A stretch of DNA of 64,000 nt, taken from contig CBDDOO010000001.1 in assembly GCA_965231905.1 (NCBI GenBank), positions 1,054,001-1,118,000 of the forward strand, in the 5' to 3' direction. The position numbers were made by a program, and so were the translations under genes. The DNA comes from G963663315 sp965231905. GTDB taxonomy: Bacteria; Pseudomonadota; Gammaproteobacteria; Arenicellales; Poriferihabitantaceae. Below, piece by piece: positions 60,462 to 64,000 of this stretch; within the stretch, counting starts at the first letter, position 1; each line of letters begins with the position of its first letter. Below the pieces are notes generated by a model. It was not told the origin of the DNA. It searched no databases and saw only the letters and a list, made by a program, of their open reading frames with translations.

Positions 60462-62509
60462 CGGACCATAAAGCCATCCCCTCAGTTTCAGTCAGTTATG
60501 CCTGTAATGGCAGTTCGAAGAAATCCAATGAACTGGGTATGCGCGTCATGCAGGAGCGAGCCTATGAAAAGCGGGGTGAGCAATATTTGCTGATCAAGTC
60601 ACCACCAGCTTCAGGCAAAAGCAGAGCCCTGATGTTTGTCGCGCTCGATAAGCTGCACAACCAGGATTTAAGAAAAGCCATTATCGCAGTGCCGGAAAAA
60701 TCCATTGGCTTCAGCTTTAATGATGAGCCATTGAGCAAGTTCGGCTTCTGGGCGGATTGGGAGGTCTTGCCAAAATGGAATTTATGCAACGCCCCTGGAG
60801 AGGATGGCGGGAAAGTCAATTCCGTTAAAGCTTTTTTGGACGGTGATGATCCTGTTCTGGTTTGCACCCATGCCACCTTCAGATTTGCAGTAGATCGTTA
60901 TGGAGTGGACGTGTTTGATAACTGCCTGGTTGCTGTAGACGAATTTCACCATGTGAGCGCTAATCCTGATAACAGGCTGGGCGCTCATCTTGGTCAATTC
61001 ATCGCTCGAGACAAGGTGCATATTGTGGCTATGACCGGGTCCTATTTCAGAGGGGATGCCGAGGCCGTTCTTTCACCACATGACGAAGCCAATTTCGAGA
61101 CGGTTACCTATACCTACTACGAGCAATTAAATGGCTATGAATATCTCAAAACCCTGGATATTGGTTATTATTTCTATTCTGGCCCGTATGCTGATGAACT
61201 CCTGAGTGTACTCAATCCTGATGAAAAAACGATCATCCATATTCCCAATGTGAATTCACGGGAAAGCACCAGGGATAAGATCAAGGAAGTTGAACATATC
61301 ATTGAAGAACTGGGCGACTGGTGTGGTGTCGATCCGGACACAGGTTTCCATCTTGTCAAATCCCCTGAAGGGCGAATTCTAAAGATTGCCGATCTGGTAG
61401 ATGATACCCCGGCGAAGCGGGACAAGGTTTCTGCGGCGCTCAAAATTCCCGAAGAAAAAGATAACCGCGATCACGTCGATATCATTGTCGCACTGGGTAT
61501 GGCCAAGGAAGGGTTTGACTGGATTTGGTGTGAGCATGCACTGACGGTTGGTTACCGTTCCAGTCTTACCGAGATTATCCAGATTATTGGCCGTGCAACC
61601 CGTGATGCCAGGGGGAAAACGCGTGTGCGCTTCACAAACCTGATTGCAGAACCGGATGCTTCGGAAGAAGCCGTCATAAATGCCGTAAATGATACCTTGA
61701 AGGCTATCGCTGCCAGTCTTTTAATGGAACAAGTGCTTGCTCCGAAATTCAATTTTACACCCAAAAATAACCAGAATGGCCCGGCAGAGGGTTTTGATTA
61801 TGGTGAAAACGGCTATAACCCGGATGGCAATAATGTTGGTTTCGATGAATCGACTGGCCAGTTTCAAATCGAAATCAAAGGGCTCGCAGAACCAAAGAGC
61901 AAAGCCGCACAACGTATCTGTCAGGAAGATTTAAACGAAGTCATTACCGCCTTTGTTCAGGACAAAACTTCGCTTGAACGCGGGCTGTTCAATGAAGAAT
62001 TGGTGCCTGAAGAATTGACCCAGGTTCGTGTGGGGAAAATTGTAAAAGACAAGTACCCGGAACTGGATGAAGAAGACCATGAAGCTATCCGTCAACATGC
62101 CATTGCGGCGCTGAATTTGACCCAACAAGCAAAAGATCTGGTAAATCAAAGCGGGGATTTTGGACAGCCCGCGAATACAGCCTTTGTCGATGGGGTAAGA
62201 AAATTCGCCATGGACGTTCGCGAACTGGATATAGATCTGATAGACCGTATTAATCCCTTCAGTGAGGCTTATGCCATTCTTGCCAAGGCAATGGATGAGA
62301 AAAACCTCAAGCAGGTAGCCACAGCTATCAACGCAAAAAAGGTATCACTAACAGAAGAAGAAGCGAGAGAATTGGCTTTGCGAGCGCTCAAATTCAAGAG
62401 AGAACGGGGACGTTTGCCGGAGTTGACTTCATCCGATCCCTGGGAAAAATGTATGGCGGAAGGTATTGCTTTTCTGCAAAGAAAAGTAGTGGAGCAAAAT
62501 AATGATTGA
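60458..62509 (+). CDS. SF2 helicase of the methyltransferase/GIY-YIG operon
   Basis: A 683-residue protein with the SF2 core: Walker A-like SPPASGKSRALMF with GKS at 53-55, a DEFH box at 161-164 (AVDEFHHVSAN), MTGSYFRGD as motif III and QIIGRATRDARGKTR as motif VI. The C-terminal 280 residues are helical and unrecognised. With the flanking methyltransferase and nuclease genes (overlaps of four and eight bases) it probably translocates on DNA for restriction. The role is inferred from context. Confidence 0.87.
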   Translation: MTDHKAIPSVSVSYACNGSSKKSNELGMRVMQERAYEKRGEQYLLIKSPPASGKSRALMFVALDKLHNQDLRKAIIAVPEKSIGFSFNDEPLSKFGFWADWEVLPKWNLCNAPGEDGGKVNSVKAFLDGDDPVLVCTHATFRFAVDRYGVDVFDNCLVAVDEFHHVSANPDNRLGAHLGQFIARDKVHIVAMTGSYFRGDAEAVLSPHDEANFETVTYTYYEQLNGYEYLKTLDIGYYFYSGPYADELLSVLNPDEKTIIHIPNVNSRESTRDKIKEVEHIIEELGDWCGVDPDTGFHLVKSPEGRILKIADLVDDTPAKRDKVSAALKIPEEKDNRDHVDIIVALGMAKEGFDWIWCEHALTVGYRSSLTEIIQIIGRATRDARGKTRVRFTNLIAEPDASEEAVINAVNDTLKAIAASLLMEQVLAPKFNFTPKNNQNGPAEGFDYGENGYNPDGNNVGFDESTGQFQIEIKGLAEPKSKAAQRICQEDLNEVITAFVQDKTSLERGLFNEELVPEELTQVRVGKIVKDKYPELDEEDHEAIRQHAIAALNLTQQAKDLVNQSGDFGQPANTAFVDGVRKFAMDVRELDIDLIDRINPFSEAYAILAKAMDEKNLKQVATAINAKKVSLTEEEARELALRALKFKRERGRLPELTSSDPWEKCMAEGIAFLQRKVVEQNND

Positions 62510-63686
62510 GAAATCCAATAGAGAATTGCTCGAAGATCTGGGTGTTGAAATCAGACAGGAGAAGAAAGCTGCACGGACTCCACGCGAAGAACGAATTGTT
62601 GCAGGCTTTGAAGAAATTCAAAGATTCGTAGATGAGCACGGCCATCCGCCAGTGCACGGAGAAAACAGGGATATCTTCGAAAGGCTATATGCTACGCGAC
62701 TGGAGCAAATTCGATCAAAGGAAGAGTGTAGAAATCTGGTTGCCGAAATTGATAATCAAGGACTCCTGAAAGGAGTTGATCAGACCGCAGAGCCGCCTGC
62801 TGAATACAATAGCGATCAAGAGCTATTAGCTGAATTGGGCGTAGAAGCGCCAAAAGAAGGGGAGGTTACCTACCTTCAATACGTTAAGCCGCGTACTGAA
62901 ATCAGAGCTGCTGAAGAAATTGCGACCCGCAAACCCTGTAAAGACTTCAAGAAATTCAAGCCTTTATTTGATCTGGTTCAGAAAGAGTTGAAATCTGGCG
63001 TCAGGGAAGCCAGATTGCTAACCAGTTATGCGCAAATTAATCAGGGTGACTGGTTTATTCTGTCCGGTCAGAAAGTTTATGTCGCTGAGGTGAGTGACGA
63101 GCGCACACACGGTTTTGATGATAATGATTACCGATTGAGGGTTATTTACGACAACGGCACCGAAAGTGATTTGTTATTACGCTCATTGCAGCGGGGATTA
63201 GATAAAGATGAAACAGGAAGGAGAATCGTAGGGCCTTCAGCCGGGCCGCTATTTGACTATGTCGTCAACAATGATGATCTTGCCAGCGGGATAATCTATG
63301 TTCTGAGGAGCAAGTCTGAGCATCCAGCGATACAGGAGAACAGAGACGTTATTCACAAGATCGGGGTCACAGGCGGAAGTGTTGAGCGACGAATAACCAA
63401 CGCAAAACTGGACCCGACATATCTGATGGCCGATGTCGAAATCGTAGCGACCTATGAACTCTACAACATAAACCGCACCAAACTTGAGCATCTTCTTCAT
63501 AAGTTTTTTGATGGCGCCAGGATTGATATTCAAATCAATGATCGTTTCGGAAACCCTGTAATTCCGCGAGAATGGTTTTTAGTGCCGCTCTTTATCATTG
63601 ATGAGGTAGTGGACAAAATCAGAGATGGTTCAATCAGCGAGTATGAATATGATATGGAATCGGTCACGTTAGTACCAATACATTAA
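62502..63686 (+). CDS. GIY-YIG nuclease of T5orf172 type
   Basis: A 394-residue protein. The C-terminal nuclease domain shows GIIY (263-266) and HKIG (285-288) in place of GIY-YIG, the Arg pair at 296-297 in SVERRI and the metal-binding Glu at 329 in TKLEHLLHKFF, a pattern of the T5orf172 branch. The N-terminal 250 residues contain two similar short helical motifs (NRELLEDLGVE and DQELLAELGVE) and a probable interaction region. As the last gene of the operon it is the likely cleavage subunit. Confidence 0.88.
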   Translation: MIEKSNRELLEDLGVEIRQEKKAARTPREERIVAGFEEIQRFVDEHGHPPVHGENRDIFERLYATRLEQIRSKEECRNLVAEIDNQGLLKGVDQTAEPPAEYNSDQELLAELGVEAPKEGEVTYLQYVKPRTEIRAAEEIATRKPCKDFKKFKPLFDLVQKELKSGVREARLLTSYAQINQGDWFILSGQKVYVAEVSDERTHGFDDNDYRLRVIYDNGTESDLLLRSLQRGLDKDETGRRIVGPSAGPLFDYVVNNDDLASGIIYVLRSKSEHPAIQENRDVIHKIGVTGGSVERRITNAKLDPTYLMADVEIVATYELYNINRTKLEHLLHKFFDGARIDIQINDRFGNPVIPREWFLVPLFIIDEVVDKIRDGSISEYEYDMESVTLVPIH

Positions 63687-63910
63687 TCTTCGTAATAGCG
63701 CAGATATCCTTCCTCGTAGAGTGGCTAGAACGAAATGGTATAGAATCAGGGCACGATTCCGCCCTGGCAAAGTCTCCTTTCGATATCGGACTCACTGACT
63801 GATTTTATCGATTTAGAGGAATCTTGCCTCTTTGTTCATGCAATATCCGGGCCAAACCCAACGATTCGAAACGGGCCTGCCCAGGCAACAGAAAGAAGAT
63901 AACTTCACCC
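63687..63910. other. Intergenic gap after the nuclease gene
   Basis: No gene seen. A 6-base stem, CAGGGC (63747-63752) and GCCCTG (63761-63766), could fold but lacks a following T tract. A weaker AGAGG...CCTCT stem near 63815-63833 is followed by a short T-rich stretch. Confidence 0.3.
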
Positions 63911-64000
63911 ATGGTCGTACCAAACAATGAGGGCAAGGTATGCGATGCTGTTGTCAGAGTCCTTGAAAAGTGGACGGGTGAGACACGTGCGGACGTCCGT
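63911..64000 (+). CDS. Start of an unidentified gene, cut by window end
   Basis: An open frame from ATG 63911 runs to the last base and encodes MVVPNNEGKVCDAVVRVLEK and ten more residues. The even, coding-like composition suggests a real protein start, but no family can be assigned from 30 residues. It may be a further member of the neighbouring defence operon. Confidence 0.45.
   Translation, partial: MVVPNNEGKVCDAVVRVLEKWTGETRADVR

Noticed and set aside
63747..63766. Rho-independent terminator after the GIY-YIG gene
   Set aside because: A 6-bp stem is present but no T tract follows.

Overview
The window looks like one contig from a proteobacterium, most probably a gammaproteobacterium. The order rpmH-rnpA-yidD-yidC-mnmE-mnmG, class II NirK, PPK1, AmpD and RND/MATE exporters all fit a Gram-negative cell with a periplasm. 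I cannot name the species from sequence alone. The content is an ordinary chromosomal backbone interrupted by several blocks of defence, toxin-antitoxin and repeat-associated genes.

Left block (about 1-12400): a small coiled-coil membrane protein, a VapBC pair with a clear palindromic operator, and a full type I restriction-modification locus (hsdM, hsdS, hsdR) that also holds a HicB-like orphan and a Schlafen/AlbA_2-type ATP-binding protein. A fumarylacetoacetate hydrolase-family gene, a probable dgkA remnant and a mobile mystery A/B pair (XRE regulator plus Fic protein) follow. Middle-left backbone (12489-26495): nirK with a fused cytochrome c domain, a nirV-like gene, a SCO copper chaperone, an MFS carrier, a MATE exporter, an MscS channel, an RND adaptor/pump pair, a DMT exporter and a gamma-glutamyltransferase.

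Rearranged block (26587-38005): two near-identical redoxin genes, one intact PLP decarboxylase and one shredded copy of it show that a convergent redoxin/decarboxylase pair was duplicated. One junction was then filled by a two-gene island: a BrnT toxin gene overlapping a 1,509-residue protein with an antitoxin-like N-terminus, a sacsin/HSP90-type ATPase domain and a C-terminal SF2 helicase. The other junction was filled by REP-like repeats, a RAYT transposase and an XRE-DUF4258-SeqA-like operon with its own palindrome. The BrnT/ATPase-helicase island is my leading candidate for an undescribed system.

Right backbone (38008-57440): an MFS carrier, then rpmH-rnpA-yidD-yidC-mnmE, a MotA/TolQ-like plus ExbD-like motor pair with a giant repeat-built coiled coil, then mnmG. 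After these come a dimethylglycine/sarcosine dehydrogenase-like gene, ppk1, two CNNM/CBS transporters, ampD, tRNA-Phe, an NTF2-like gene and a class I amidotransferase. The right end (57675-63686) is a tightly overlapped three-gene operon of an MmeI-like DNA methyltransferase, an SF2 helicase and a GIY-YIG nuclease. This looks like a second, non-type-I restriction/defence system. A further gene is cut by the window end.
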